Positions 1 to 8,227 are shown, counted from the stretch's first letter. The stretch is 23,068 nt of DNA from JAYQPD01 sp046050105 (GCA_046050105.1 JBJOQE010000059.1:1-23068); one strand, 5' to 3'. The notes: generated by a model not told the origin, from the letters alone. Numbers and translations: made by a program.

Positions 1-117
1 TAGTTGCTTCTTTGCCACAGTAGTTGGTAATAGTAGAAACGCCACCAGGATGGAAAGGAATATAGTCAGTGACGTTATAGACATTATTATTGACGATGAT
101 CCAACAGTCTGAGGCGC
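1..117. repeat. Perfect 117-bp direct repeat, copy A (b5 domain 3)
   Basis: Positions 1-117 are base-for-base identical to 613-729. The segment encodes the core of the third b5 domain, including HPGG. The true repeat may extend left of the window. Silent sites are identical too, which points to recent duplication or gene conversion rather than protein-level constraint. Confidence 0.97.
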
Positions 118-1492
118 TCGCATGAGTCGCTACACTGGCAGTACTAAGTGATGAACTCACGACAGGGGTCGCCGTGTTCGCGATTGCAAAAGTTACTCGG
201 ATACGCGCCTCAGCTGTCTTCCCTTTCTTATCTGTTGCTATAGCAATAATCTCGTGTAATCCATTACTATAATCAGCAAGAACAAGGTTGGTGCTATAGG
301 GTGACGTGGTGTCTGTGCGCAAACTCTTTGCATCAACTTTAAACGCAACACTCGCAATACCATCGACGTCGCTCGCCGTGACCGCAATTTTAGTGTCAGT
401 AGTTAGTGTTGCTCCAGATACTGGCTGCACAATTACCACTGTAGGAGCTTGCGCATCGCCTGCCGCCACTGGTGAAGAAACTGTTCCCGTAGGCGCAGAT
501 GTAGGTGTCTGTTTTGGAGTCGCTGCACCAAGCGCACCGATCAAATATTTGGCGAGGAGTGTTTTAGCATTAGCAGAATGACTACTGCCGCCACCTTTGG
601 TATTAAATGCGGTAGTTGCTTCTTTGCCACAGTAGTTGGTAATAGTAGAAACGCCACCAGGATGGAAAGGAATATAGTCAGTGACGTTATAGACATTATT
701 ATTGACGATGATCCAACAGTCTGAGGCGCGTGAGTGCGTCGCAACCGAAGTGGTGGTGAGTTTGGCCCCACTAGGCGATGTTGGTTTTGTAGGAGTAACA
801 GCGGAAGTTGGGGTGGTAGTCCGCGTGGATAACAAACTAGAAAGAGACCATCCGGTCTGACCGTTGCCGTATTGCACTTTAACCCAGAAGGAACCATCAG
901 AGAGACGTTCGGTAGCCAGCACCTTACCTTGCGTACCCAGTGGTGCAACACCTAGCTTTTGCCCGGTCACTCCAGCGGTCTTGCGCACACTGACGTCTTG
1001 CGTGGATACCACCTGAGCATCAATAGACATAGCTGTGTACTCTTGTGAGGAGATGCTACTTGAGATCACACCCGACGTGCCACCATCAGAAGATGCAGCT
1101 TTCACGGGGATTGGTGCATTCACATCTGCAATGTAATATTTTTCAAGTGCAGCTCTCGCCTCACGTGAGTGCGGGCGGTTTTGCACTCCTTTAGTATTGA
1201 AAGCAACAGTTGCATCTTCGCCACAGCTACTCAAAATGGCAGACACGCCACCGGGGTGAAACGGCATATACTGCGACACGCCATATATTTTTTTATCAAT
1301 CACCAACCAGCAGTCGTCTTTGGTGTTGTGTATACTAATATGTGCAAAATCATATATCTCACCCGGCACTGTGGTGGTCAGCGCCTGGGTGGGACGATCG
1401 GTTGAAGAAGGACCTTGCACGAAGCCTACAACAATCACCCCAGATACGAGTATCCAGAAAGCAGCAGCGCTAATGGCAAACGCATTTTTCAT
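1..1492 (-). CDS. Exported multi-domain cytochrome b5-like haem protein with SH3 and Ig-like domains (3' end beyond window)
   Basis: The frame is open from ATG at 1492 to the left edge (497 codons), so the C terminus is missing. Residues 6-25 form a hydrophobic signal anchor. Three cytochrome b5-like domains follow, at about 49-123, 250-320 and 455 to the edge, each with the HPGG haem-ligand motif (H79, H277, H481); a second His sits about 28 residues later in the first two (H108, H305). Each domain carries two Cys flanking the HPGG region (61/90, 259/288, 463/492), fitting a disulfide outside the cytoplasm. Between domains 1 and 2 is a bacterial SH3-like domain (about 160-224); between 2 and 3 a Thr/Pro linker and an Ig-like domain (about 350-436). 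The start overlaps the stop of the upstream reductase gene as ATGA, so the two are probably translated together. Inference: an extracellular haem protein receiving electrons from that reductase. Domain calls are from motifs read by eye; the architecture is confident, the function less so. Confidence 0.85.
   Translation of the reverse strand, partial: MKNAFAISAAAFWILVSGVIVVGFVQGPSSTDRPTQALTTTVPGEIYDFAHISIHNTKDDCWLVIDKKIYGVSQYMPFHPGGVSAILSSCGEDATVAFNTKGVQNRPHSREARAALEKYYIADVNAPIPVKAASSDGGTSGVISSSISSQEYTAMSIDAQVVSTQDVSVRKTAGVTGQKLGVAPLGTQGKVLATERLSDGSFWVKVQYGNGQTGWSLSSLLSTRTTTPTSAVTPTKPTSPSGAKLTTTSVATHSRASDCWIIVNNNVYNVTDYIPFHPGGVSTITNYCGKEATTAFNTKGGGSSHSANAKTLLAKYLIGALGAATPKQTPTSAPTGTVSSPVAAGDAQAPTVVIVQPVSGATLTTDTKIAVTASDVDGIASVAFKVDAKSLRTDTTSPYSTNLVLADYSNGLHEIIAIATDKKGKTAEARIRVTFAIANTATPVVSSSLSTASVATHASASDCWIIVNNNVYNVTDYIPFHPGGVSTITNYCGKEAT
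613..729. repeat. Perfect 117-bp direct repeat, copy B (b5 domain 2)
   Basis: Identical partner of 1-117, encoding the core of the second b5 domain. Identity stops at 730 and 118. The first b5 domain (about 1126-1348) is clearly related in protein but has diverged in DNA, so domains 2 and 3 are the recent pair. Confidence 0.97.
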
Positions 1493-2805
1493 AGAAGTTT
1501 GAACTCTTCACAGTGCACAAAACGTGATGGAATACCTTTAGTGCGACACTGCCCTACAATACTATGCATCATGGGTGGTGGTCCACACACATAGATGTCT
1601 TTCCCCATGATTTCTGTACTGTGATTTTGTATGGCATCCATCGAGATGAAACCTTTCTCATCAGCATTAAATGGTATGACACGAAATTGAGGATATGCGG
1701 CCGCTATTTTTTCAAGTTCAGGTAGGAAAATCATCTCTTGCTTAGTGCGTGTAGAGTAGTAAAAATCTACATGGTGACCAGTATGGGTATTCGCAAAAAG
1801 GTGTCGCGCCATGCTTAAAAATGGCGTGATACCGATACCTCCCGCAACCCAAATCTGATTGAGGTTAAAGCCATGAATGTAAGAAAATGCACCGAACGGG
1901 CCTTCAATTCGAGCCTCTGCACCCACCCGTAAGTCTTTGAGACTCGTGGTGTAGTCGCCGAGCGCCTTCACTGTCACACGGAGTACTTTCTCGTGTGATG
2001 CCGAGCTAATTGAAAATGGGTGCGTCTCACTCTTTATGCCGCCATGTTTAAAGCTAATGAAAATAAATTGACCCGACTCGTAGTGCATTGATTCTTGTTT
2101 TGGCCACATCACAATCTCAGTAATGGTGTCATCGAGTCGATTGACCGCACTCACCGTATAGCGATACCGATGTACGAGCACTTTACCAAAGAGCGTACGG
2201 TAGAGAAACGCAAATACACCCAATGAACACAAAAACAGTACAGGCCACATCAGCCACAGAGTACTCGACAGTGTGCCTGGCATCAGAAAACCGTGCAGTG
2301 CACCAATGAAGAATGCGAGTCCGAGGAACTGATGGAGAAACTTACGCAAGTGATAACGCCATGTAGCATAGAAAGTTACACAGAGCAGGGCCATCAACAA
2401 CAAAAACGAGATGATGCCGAAATTCTTTGGCCAATTACTACTAGGTAGCAGAAATAGCGCTGCATCATAGGTTGAAAAAGACAATTCCCGAGCGGCAAGC
2501 ATGAGCGGGTGGAACGAGAGGCAGATAAACGCAATGGTGCCAGTAATGTGGTGTACGTTATACAGGCGATCGAGGCCGCCAAAGTAATCCTCAAGGAACG
2601 ATAGTCGCGCACTCAGAATGAGAGTAAGCGCAAAGAGTACCACCCCCACCAAGCCAGTGAGCTGCCCTACACTCGTGAGCATCATGAATGTGCTTTCAAA
2701 ACGTTCGGCCACAGGCGCAGCCAGCAACCATCCTGCAATAGGAAAAAGGCACATCACTCCTATCGCAATGGCACCTATCTTCCCTTTAGTGTGTCGCGTC
2801 AACAT
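1489..2805 (-). CDS. Ferric-reductase-like transmembrane flavohaem oxidoreductase
   Basis: 438-residue protein of the ferric reductase/NADPH-oxidase superfamily, which moves electrons from cytoplasmic NAD(P)H through FAD and two membrane haems to an outside acceptor. The N-terminal 200 residues are strongly hydrophobic, about six helices. Two His pairs spaced 13 residues apart, H86/H99 and H158/H171, are the expected bis-haem ligands. The C-terminal half has the FAD-binding HPFSIS (262-267), the nucleotide-binding AGGIGITP (321-328) and the terminal CGPPPM (407-412). An ATG at 2898 would add 31 residues, but 2805 is preferred: the hydrophobic core starts just after it, and 2898 lies inside the divergent promoter of the plus-strand gene. 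No Shine-Dalgarno is visible before 2805; an AT-rich TATATA lies about 15 nt upstream. Its stop overlaps the start of the b5 haem protein, the likely acceptor. Confidence 0.9.
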   Translation of the reverse strand: MLTRHTKGKIGAIAIGVMCLFPIAGWLLAAPVAERFESTFMMLTSVGQLTGLVGVVLFALTLILSARLSFLEDYFGGLDRLYNVHHITGTIAFICLSFHPLMLAARELSFSTYDAALFLLPSSNWPKNFGIISFLLLMALLCVTFYATWRYHLRKFLHQFLGLAFFIGALHGFLMPGTLSSTLWLMWPVLFLCSLGVFAFLYRTLFGKVLVHRYRYTVSAVNRLDDTITEIVMWPKQESMHYESGQFIFISFKHGGIKSETHPFSISSASHEKVLRVTVKALGDYTTSLKDLRVGAEARIEGPFGAFSYIHGFNLNQIWVAGGIGITPFLSMARHLFANTHTGHHVDFYYSTRTKQEMIFLPELEKIAAAYPQFRVIPFNADEKGFISMDAIQNHSTEIMGKDIYVCGPPPMMHSIVGQCRTKGIPSRFVHCEEFKLL

Positions 2806-2865
2806 GCAAATATCAGTTTCTATATATACTACCACACCGCATGAGCTGCTTTTATCAATAAACAC

Positions 2866-2894
2866 TTTACGTGTGCGTAAAAAATAGGTACTAT
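2866..2894 (+). promoter_or_regulatory. Promoter for the first MlaC-like gene
   Basis: TTTACG (2866-2871), 17-nt spacer, TACTAT (2889-2894), predicting a transcript start near 2901. This start lies downstream of the ATG at 2893 and so favours GTG 2929 as the start codon. The region is shared with the divergent reductase gene. Confidence 0.55.
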
Positions 2895-2928
2895 GCACTT
2901 GACATCAACAGACGAGAAGGAGATTTGT

Positions 2929-3420
2929 GTGTCGAGAATAGTTCTTTTAAGCAAAACCGCCATGGTGCTCGTGCTTGGTGCATCATTGCACCTTGGCACC
3001 ACGCCAGTGGCCGCAGCCTCTGCGCAGGCATGTTTCCCGAGCGCACTCACTGCCACCAAGGCTGCGCTCGGAAGCAGTAAAGCCCTCTCGGGCTTATATA
3101 ACGTGTATTTTGGAGAGGCGCTTGCAAAGCGAGCGTTAGCGCACAAGGACAAGGAATGGAGTAAACTCTCACCTTCCGAACGCCAGAACCAACTTACCCA
3201 TACGAAGCAAAAGATGTTTTCGTATGCCAGCACCATTGCTGCCTATGCGCGCTCGAAATTCTCGTGGCGCGGCAACAAGGTGACTGTGACGAGCGTCAGT
3301 AATCCTGATGACGTCACCAACATGACGGTCATCATGAGCGGTAACGGCTGTAAAATCGCCGATGTGTGCATCGGCAAGCACTGCCTTTCACGCATGATTG
3401 GCGACGGGACGAAGGGGTAG
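2929..3420 (+). CDS. Small exported protein, MlaC/Ttg2D-like (paralogue 1)
   Basis: 163-residue exported protein. GTG 2929 is chosen because AAGGAG (2917-2922) sits 6 nt upstream and because the promoter predicts an RNA start after the alternative ATG at 2893. The N terminus has a signal peptide: hydrophobic core MVLVLGASLHLG, then Ala-rich VAAASAQA with likely cleavage. The mature part is mainly helical with an EWSKLSPSERQ segment like the W-x-x-LSPxER stretch of MlaC-family phospholipid-binding proteins, ending in a CKIADVCIGKHCL strand reminiscent of the family's KVYDV-x-IEG-x-SL end. Three Cys cluster at the C terminus. It shares this layout with the next gene, so the two look like paralogues. 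No other Mla components are visible. Function unproven; the family call rests on pattern similarity only. Confidence 0.6.
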   Translation: MSRIVLLSKTAMVLVLGASLHLGTTPVAAASAQACFPSALTATKAALGSSKALSGLYNVYFGEALAKRALAHKDKEWSKLSPSERQNQLTHTKQKMFSYASTIAAYARSKFSWRGNKVTVTSVSNPDDVTNMTVIMSGNGCKIADVCIGKHCLSRMIGDGTKG

Positions 3421-3425
3421 CCCTG

Positions 3426-3460
3426 CCCGACTATGAGCACTGCTTCATAGTCGGGTTTTT
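3426..3460 (+). terminator. Intrinsic terminator
   Basis: Perfect 11-bp stem (3426-3436 with 3445-3455), 8-nt loop, then TTTTT. It closes the first MlaC-like gene just after its stop. Confidence 0.9.
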
Positions 3461-3544
3461 CTATACCGTAGTCGCGCACAGACCCCCCTACCGCTTCCTC
3501 ACAAAAGGAGTAGCATTATGGGCAGATAGTCATGGGAGGGCATC

Positions 3545-4030
3545 GTGAACAAAGTATTAATGTGGTGTGCATGTGCTTGTTTCGGCATTATATGTTTCGT
3601 ACCAAGCAGTGTACACGCTGATGCAGACAGAAACATAGCAGAGCGCTGCACCAACAAAATCTACCGTCTGGTGAGGGGCAAAAACGCGACACAGCTCCTT
3701 AAGGCATCTGGTACGCTATTCAATTACGAATACGCAGCCGCGCGAGCAGCTTCGCGAAACCGTCAGGATTGGGACACCTTGCCGCAAAATGTACGCGCGT
3801 CGTATCTCAAAAAGCTGCGTGCCACTGCTGCTCAAGTGGTGATACCCCGCCTTGTCGGTAGCCAGACCACTCGCGGTACAGTCGTGCGGACATATCGTGA
3901 GGACGGCTTGCTCGTCATCGTATACAACGGTGGGTCTCGCATCAAAGTGAGTAATTCCTGTATCGTCTACGACGGTACATCACAAGGGGTAAGCCTCTCG
4001 ACACTCGCCGCAGAGGCGCTCAAGGAATGA
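3545..4030 (+). CDS. Small exported protein, MlaC/Ttg2D-like (paralogue 2)
   Basis: 161 residues from GTG 3545, with GGGAGGG (3534-3540) as ribosome site. A signal peptide is evident: MNKVLMWCACACFGIICF, then SSVHA-DA as the likely cleavage site. The mature region contains FNYEYAAARA, DWDTLPQNVRASYLKKLR and a C-terminal SCIVYDGTSQGVSLSTLAAE. The last closely follows the MlaC/Ttg2D pattern (KVYD-x-x-x-EGVSL), the best argument for the family. MlaC proteins carry phospholipids between membranes in diderms; CPR cells are not thought to have that outer membrane, so a different lipid or hydrophobic ligand is possible (inference). It has its own terminator and is separated from the first paralogue by another, so the two are probably separate transcripts. 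Confidence 0.65.
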   Translation: MNKVLMWCACACFGIICFVPSSVHADADRNIAERCTNKIYRLVRGKNATQLLKASGTLFNYEYAAARAASRNRQDWDTLPQNVRASYLKKLRATAAQVVIPRLVGSQTTRGTVVRTYREDGLLVIVYNGGSRIKVSNSCIVYDGTSQGVSLSTLAAEALKE

Positions 4031-4043
4031 CGATTTAACGCAA

Positions 4044-4072
4044 AACACCAGTCACAAGGACTGGTGTTTTTT
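4044..4072. terminator. Bidirectional intrinsic terminator
   Basis: 10-bp stem AACACCAGTC/GACTGGTGTT with a 5-nt loop and flanking A and T runs. It lies between the convergent MlaC-like gene (stop 4030) and the Clp gene (stop 4100), so it can serve both. Confidence 0.9.
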
Positions 4073-4099
4073 CATACGCAGCGTTTGCGAGCACTTACA

Positions 4100-6787
4100 C
4101 TAGACACCGACCGCCATACGCTTTCGCTTGGGACTCCGTGTTGCACTCTTCTTCACGTCAAAGGTAAATTCACCTTCTTTTACACCAATGGTGACAGAAC
4201 CGCCAGCAAGCACGCCATGTGACACCATCATTGATGCTAACGGAGTGAGTATCTTCGACTGAATCAAGCGCTTCAAGGGGCGAGCGCCATACTGCGGGTT
4301 GTACCCTTCCTTCGCAAGATACTCGTACACCTCAGGCGCCACGGTAATGGCAATTTCCTTTTCATGGAGGCGCTTCACCACAATATCAATCTGCATCTTC
4401 ACAATGCCAGCTATTGTTTCAGGTGAGAGAATATCGAAGACAATAATCTCATCAAGGCGGTTAAGGAATTCGGGACGGAAGAAGCTCTTCAGGCTCTCCA
4501 TCACTTTGTCCTTAGCCTGCTCGTAACGCGTCACGTCATCATTCTTGTGCGAGAAACCAAACTTCGACATACGGTCGATGTGTTCTGCCCCAATGTTTGA
4601 CGTCATGATGATGACCGAGTTCTTGAAGTTAACCTTGCGGCCTTTCGCATCAGTAAGATGGCCAGAGTCGAGTACCTGAAGCAAGATGTTAAACACCTCC
4701 GGGTGAGCCTTTTCAATCTCGTCGAGGAGGATGACTGAATACGGGCGGTGTCGCACAAGCTCAGTAATATTGCCGCCTTCCTCATGACCTACGTATCCTG
4801 GCGGTGAGCCAATAATCTTCGACACTGAGTGACGTTCCATAAACTCCGACATATCGATGCGCACCAGTGCACTTTCATCGTCAAAGAGAAAGCCCGCGAG
4901 CGCCTTTGAAAGTTCGGTCTTTCCGACGCCCGTAGGACCGAGGAAAAGAAATGAGCCGATGGGGCGGTTGGGGTCGGCGATACCTGCGCGCGAGCGCTTC
5001 ACGGCGTCTGCAATGCGCGTCACCGCATTATTCTGCCCTACTACGCGGCGCTGGAGTTCTTCCTCCATACGGGAGAGCTTGGCTGCTTCTTCTTCAAGCA
5101 TACGGACCACGGGCACACCGGTCCATTTCGAAACTACTTTCGCGATATCTTCCTCGGTCACCTCTTCTTTCAAGATACGCTTGTTTTTCTGAAGCTTCTT
5201 AAGTTTCTCCATCTTGTCGGCGAGTTTTTTCTCAAGCTTCGGCACGAGTGCGTAGCGAATTTCTGCGGCGCGGGTGAGCGCAGCACTTGCTTCGGCATTC
5301 ACCGCTTCAATACGCAATTCCTCAAGTTCTTTCTTCATCTTGCGAATCTCGCCAAGCGCATTCTTCTCATTGTTCCAGCGCGCCTCAAGCGATGAGGTCT
5401 TCTCGCGAAGCTCGGTCATCTCATGTTCAATTTCCTTCAGGCGGGCCTTTGCTTTCTTGGCGTGCTCTGGAAGCTCTTCTTCGCGCTTCAGTGCTTCACG
5501 CTCAATTTCCAGACGGCGGATCTTTCGATCGGCATCTTCAAGTTCCGCAGGCTTACTCTCAAGTGAAATGCGGAGCGCTGACGCTGCTTCGTCAATGAGG
5601 TCGACTGCTTTATCGGGCAAGAAGCGATCGGTGATGTAGCGAGATGAAAAACTGACCGCAGCAATGATGGCGTCGTCGGTGATGCGCACGCCGTGGAAAA
5701 GTTCATACTTTTCTGCAATGCCACGCAAAATGGCAATGGTGTCTTCCTGTGAAGGTTCGTTCACATACACTGGCTGGAAACGGCGGGTGAGCGCTGGGTC
5801 GCGCTCAATATATTTCTGGTATTCCTTTAGGGTGGTGGCACCAATGACCCGAAGCTCTCCACGCGCAAGCGCAGGCTTTAGCATGTTTGCAGCGTCAATC
5901 GCTCCTTCTGCAGCACCTGCCCCCACAATGGTGTGGAGTTCATCGATAAACAAAATGACATGACCTTCGGCTTGCTGCACTTCTTTCATGATAGCCTTAA
6001 GGCGCTCTTCAAACTCACCGCGGAACTTGGTTCCCGCAATGAGGAGGCCGAGGTCGAGAGAAAGAAGTTCTTTTCCCTTAACCGACTCAGGGACGTTCCC
6101 TGCGGCGATAGCCATAGCCAGGCCTTCAGCGATAGCAGTCTTGCCCACACCCGCTTCGCCGATGAGTACGGGGTTATTTTTGGTACGACGAGAGAGTATC
6201 TGAATCACCCGCTGAATTTCACTGTCACGACCAATAACAGGGTCGAGCTTGTTGTCCTCGGCCATTTTGGTAAGGTTGCGCGTGAACTTCTGCAGTGCAC
6301 GATACTTCTTGCTTGGTGCAGCAGACTCTTCAGTATGCGACGTCTCACGAATTTCTTCGAGAGTTTTTTCGATGTTCTTCTTATCGATACCCATGCGCGA
6401 AAGGACCTCAGAGGCAGGCCCTGGGTGCTCAAGTGCTGCAAGGAAAAGATGCTCCGTACCTATATAGGTGTCACCAATGCGCGCAGATATTTTTCCTGCC
6501 TCCTCAAGCGCTTGCGCCAAGTCGGGGGTGAGGTAGAGCTGGTATGACTGAGATACTGAACGGCGCTCTTCAGGACCTTCAATAGATTCAAGGAGAAGAT
6601 CGGCGAGTGTCACAATATCGACATCGAGGCGCTCGAGCATAGAGATGACCGGGCCGTCTTCCTGGAGGGTGAGCGCTGCAAGGAGGTGCACCGAGCTCAC
6701 ATGGCTCTGGCCACGCTCAATAGCAAGCTCGTGTGCCTTGCGCACTGCTTCTTTGGCCTTAGATGTGAAATTGTGAAATGGAGGCAT
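4100..6787 (-). CDS. clpB: ClpB/ClpC-type AAA+ disaggregase/unfoldase
   Basis: 895 residues, normal length for a two-ring Hsp100. Order: Clp_N double repeat (about 1-150); AAA+ ring 1 with Walker A GEAGVGKT (210-217) and Walker B ILFIDE (278-283); a long coiled-coil middle domain (about 410-540); ring 2 with Walker A GPTGVGKT (617-624) and ILLDE (686-690); C-terminal D2-small domain and a basic tail. The long middle domain is the ClpB hallmark used with DnaK in disaggregation. However, after SNIGAEHI it keeps a ClpC-length loop with SKFGF (741-745), where ClpC/ClpA carry the ClpP-docking VGF/IGL tripeptide; typical ClpB lacks it. It may therefore either disaggregate or feed a protease. No Shine-Dalgarno precedes ATG 6787. 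The symbol is a best fit; clpC is the alternative. Confidence 0.9.
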   Translation of the reverse strand: MPPFHNFTSKAKEAVRKAHELAIERGQSHVSSVHLLAALTLQEDGPVISMLERLDVDIVTLADLLLESIEGPEERRSVSQSYQLYLTPDLAQALEEAGKISARIGDTYIGTEHLFLAALEHPGPASEVLSRMGIDKKNIEKTLEEIRETSHTEESAAPSKKYRALQKFTRNLTKMAEDNKLDPVIGRDSEIQRVIQILSRRTKNNPVLIGEAGVGKTAIAEGLAMAIAAGNVPESVKGKELLSLDLGLLIAGTKFRGEFEERLKAIMKEVQQAEGHVILFIDELHTIVGAGAAEGAIDAANMLKPALARGELRVIGATTLKEYQKYIERDPALTRRFQPVYVNEPSQEDTIAILRGIAEKYELFHGVRITDDAIIAAVSFSSRYITDRFLPDKAVDLIDEAASALRISLESKPAELEDADRKIRRLEIEREALKREEELPEHAKKAKARLKEIEHEMTELREKTSSLEARWNNEKNALGEIRKMKKELEELRIEAVNAEASAALTRAAEIRYALVPKLEKKLADKMEKLKKLQKNKRILKEEVTEEDIAKVVSKWTGVPVVRMLEEEAAKLSRMEEELQRRVVGQNNAVTRIADAVKRSRAGIADPNRPIGSFLFLGPTGVGKTELSKALAGFLFDDESALVRIDMSEFMERHSVSKIIGSPPGYVGHEEGGNITELVRHRPYSVILLDEIEKAHPEVFNILLQVLDSGHLTDAKGRKVNFKNSVIIMTSNIGAEHIDRMSKFGFSHKNDDVTRYEQAKDKVMESLKSFFRPEFLNRLDEIIVFDILSPETIAGIVKMQIDIVVKRLHEKEIAITVAPEVYEYLAKEGYNPQYGARPLKRLIQSKILTPLASMMVSHGVLAGGSVTIGVKEGEFTFDVKKSATRSPKRKRMAVGV

Positions 6788-6873
6788 ATAAATATATGTT
6801 TCGCTACTTACTCTAGAATACTACGCTCTTCCTATAACCAAAAATTCATTCGGTGCGTCACATTCCATTATGT

Positions 6874-6886
6874 TTGTATACTACAA
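6874..6886. promoter_or_regulatory. 13-bp dyad upstream of the Clp gene, possible operator
   Basis: TTGTATACTACAA is a perfect 5-bp inverted repeat around a 3-bp centre, in the 114-bp gap between the cysteine desulfurase stop and the Clp start. It is not the CIRCE heat-shock operator. It could bind a regulator of the Clp gene; a chance palindrome is not excluded. Confidence 0.25.
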
Positions 6887-6901
6887 CTTTTTACACAAAT
6901 G

Positions 6902-8113
6902 TCAAAGTTTCTCCACTGTCGCCACCCGTGCGTGATCCTGCAGAGCGATGACTGCGCGGAAAAGCTCTGCCTTGGTCGTTTCTTCGCCGAGTGAGAAGCG
7001 GATGGCACCTAATACCACGTCGTGTGGGAGATTGAGTGCACGAAGCACATGAGAACCGCCCTCTTCGGTAGACTCATTGACCTTGCAAGCACTCCGCGTT
7101 GAACACGCCACACCACGCGCATCGAGGCCTACCACCGCATACTCACCATCAAGACCCGGTATAGCCACGTTTAGATTGTTGGGGAGACGGTGCTCGTGAG
7201 AGCCGTTTAAGACAAGTCCGGGGAATGCTGCCGCGAGTTTTTCGAAGAAAAACTCGCGGCTCTCTGCTACCTTCAAAGCACGCACCTCCCATCCCTCCTG
7301 TGCCCACACAAATGCAGCCGCTAAGCCGACCGCAGCTCCCACGTGTTCAGTTCCTGGGCGTAGGCCACCTTCCTGCGAGCCGCCACGGAGGAGAGGTGAG
7401 AGCGAAACATCACCACGAAGCGCGAGCACGCCTACGCTTTTAGGGCCATAGCACTTCCCTGCATCGAGCGACATCATATCTACACCGAGAGAATCCATTT
7501 TGCAGGGGAGCCAGAGTGACGCTTGGCACGCATCGATGTGTACATACGGATACGATCGTTTCTTCTCGTTTCGCCACAGGCGGACACTGCGCGAAAGTGC
7601 CTGCACCTCTTGCACCGTTCCAATTTCGCTATTTGCGTACGCAAAGGTCACCAACACTGTTTTTTCAGAGAGCAACTCCCGGAACGGAGCACGTACTATG
7701 GTGCCTTCACTATTCACTGGCGCATATTTCACCACCACGCCTTTTTTCTCGAGTAAGCGCAGTGGCTCAAGAATTGATGGATGCTCAATTGCAGTTGAGA
7801 TGATTTCCATCTCCTCATACGCCCGACCTTCCTCTCTGAACTTTTCAACAACACCGAGAATAGCAAGATTGTTTGATTCAGTACCACCCGAGGTAAATAC
7901 CACATGGTGCGGCACGGTCTTTAGTGTATGTGCCACTCTGGCGCGCGCGGCTTCGAGCGCCTCTCGTGCCAAACGCCCTTCGCGGTGCACACCACTGGCA
8001 TTCGCAAATGTGTGCGTCTCAAACGGTCGCATCGCTGCAGACACCTCCTGCGCACATGGTGTTGCCGCGGCGTAATCGAGGTACACTCGTTTCTTTTTAA
8101 ATGGGTGCCACAT
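6902..8113 (-). CDS. Cysteine desulfurase (NifS/IscS class, PLP-dependent)
   Basis: 403 residues, usual length. It removes sulfur from L-cysteine as an enzyme-bound persulfide for Fe-S clusters or tRNA thiolation. Motifs: LDYAAATP (12-19); SGGTESNN (75-82) for the PLP phosphate; IEHPS with stacking H111; HIDACQ with D194 and Q197 around the cofactor; DAGKCYGPK with PLP lysine K220; LRPGTEH (251-257); catalytic loop STRSACK with C343. The Arg at position 340 replaces the usual Gly of S-x-GSAC. No IscU, SufU or MnmA partner is in the window, so the sulfur acceptor is unknown. Start ATG 8113 has GGAG 6 nt upstream. It is divergent from infB. Confidence 0.93.
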   Translation of the reverse strand: MWHPFKKKRVYLDYAAATPCAQEVSAAMRPFETHTFANASGVHREGRLAREALEAARARVAHTLKTVPHHVVFTSGGTESNNLAILGVVEKFREEGRAYEEMEIISTAIEHPSILEPLRLLEKKGVVVKYAPVNSEGTIVRAPFRELLSEKTVLVTFAYANSEIGTVQEVQALSRSVRLWRNEKKRSYPYVHIDACQASLWLPCKMDSLGVDMMSLDAGKCYGPKSVGVLALRGDVSLSPLLRGGSQEGGLRPGTEHVGAAVGLAAAFVWAQEGWEVRALKVAESREFFFEKLAAAFPGLVLNGSHEHRLPNNLNVAIPGLDGEYAVVGLDARGVACSTRSACKVNESTEEGGSHVLRALNLPHDVVLGAIRFSLGEETTKAELFRAVIALQDHARVATVEKL

Positions 8114-8218
8114 ACGTTACTCCATCATTCCATAGGTACACAAAAGCACAAAGTCGCGGTGGCCTCTCATCCCACCTAAACACTGCCAGTGGCGAGAGTA
8201 TATTTTATGCAAAATTCA

Positions 8219-8227
8219 TGGTATAGT
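8219..8227 (+). promoter_or_regulatory. Extended -10 promoter of infB
   Basis: TGGTATAGT is a TGN-extended -10 with no convincing -35. The 11-mer CATGGTATAGT is repeated exactly at 22558-22568 ahead of a candidate RNA gene. Predicted start near 8234 gives a leader of about 43 nt. Confidence 0.65.

Noticed and set aside
306..951. Open frames on the plus strand and in another minus frame (306-581, 541-951)
   Set aside because: They overlap the long b5 haem-protein frame, which has clear motifs and runs unbroken to the left edge; these are shadows.
5933..6547. 204-codon plus-strand frame inside the Clp gene
   Set aside because: Antisense to a fully conserved AAA+ protein; no ribosome site or recognisable domain.
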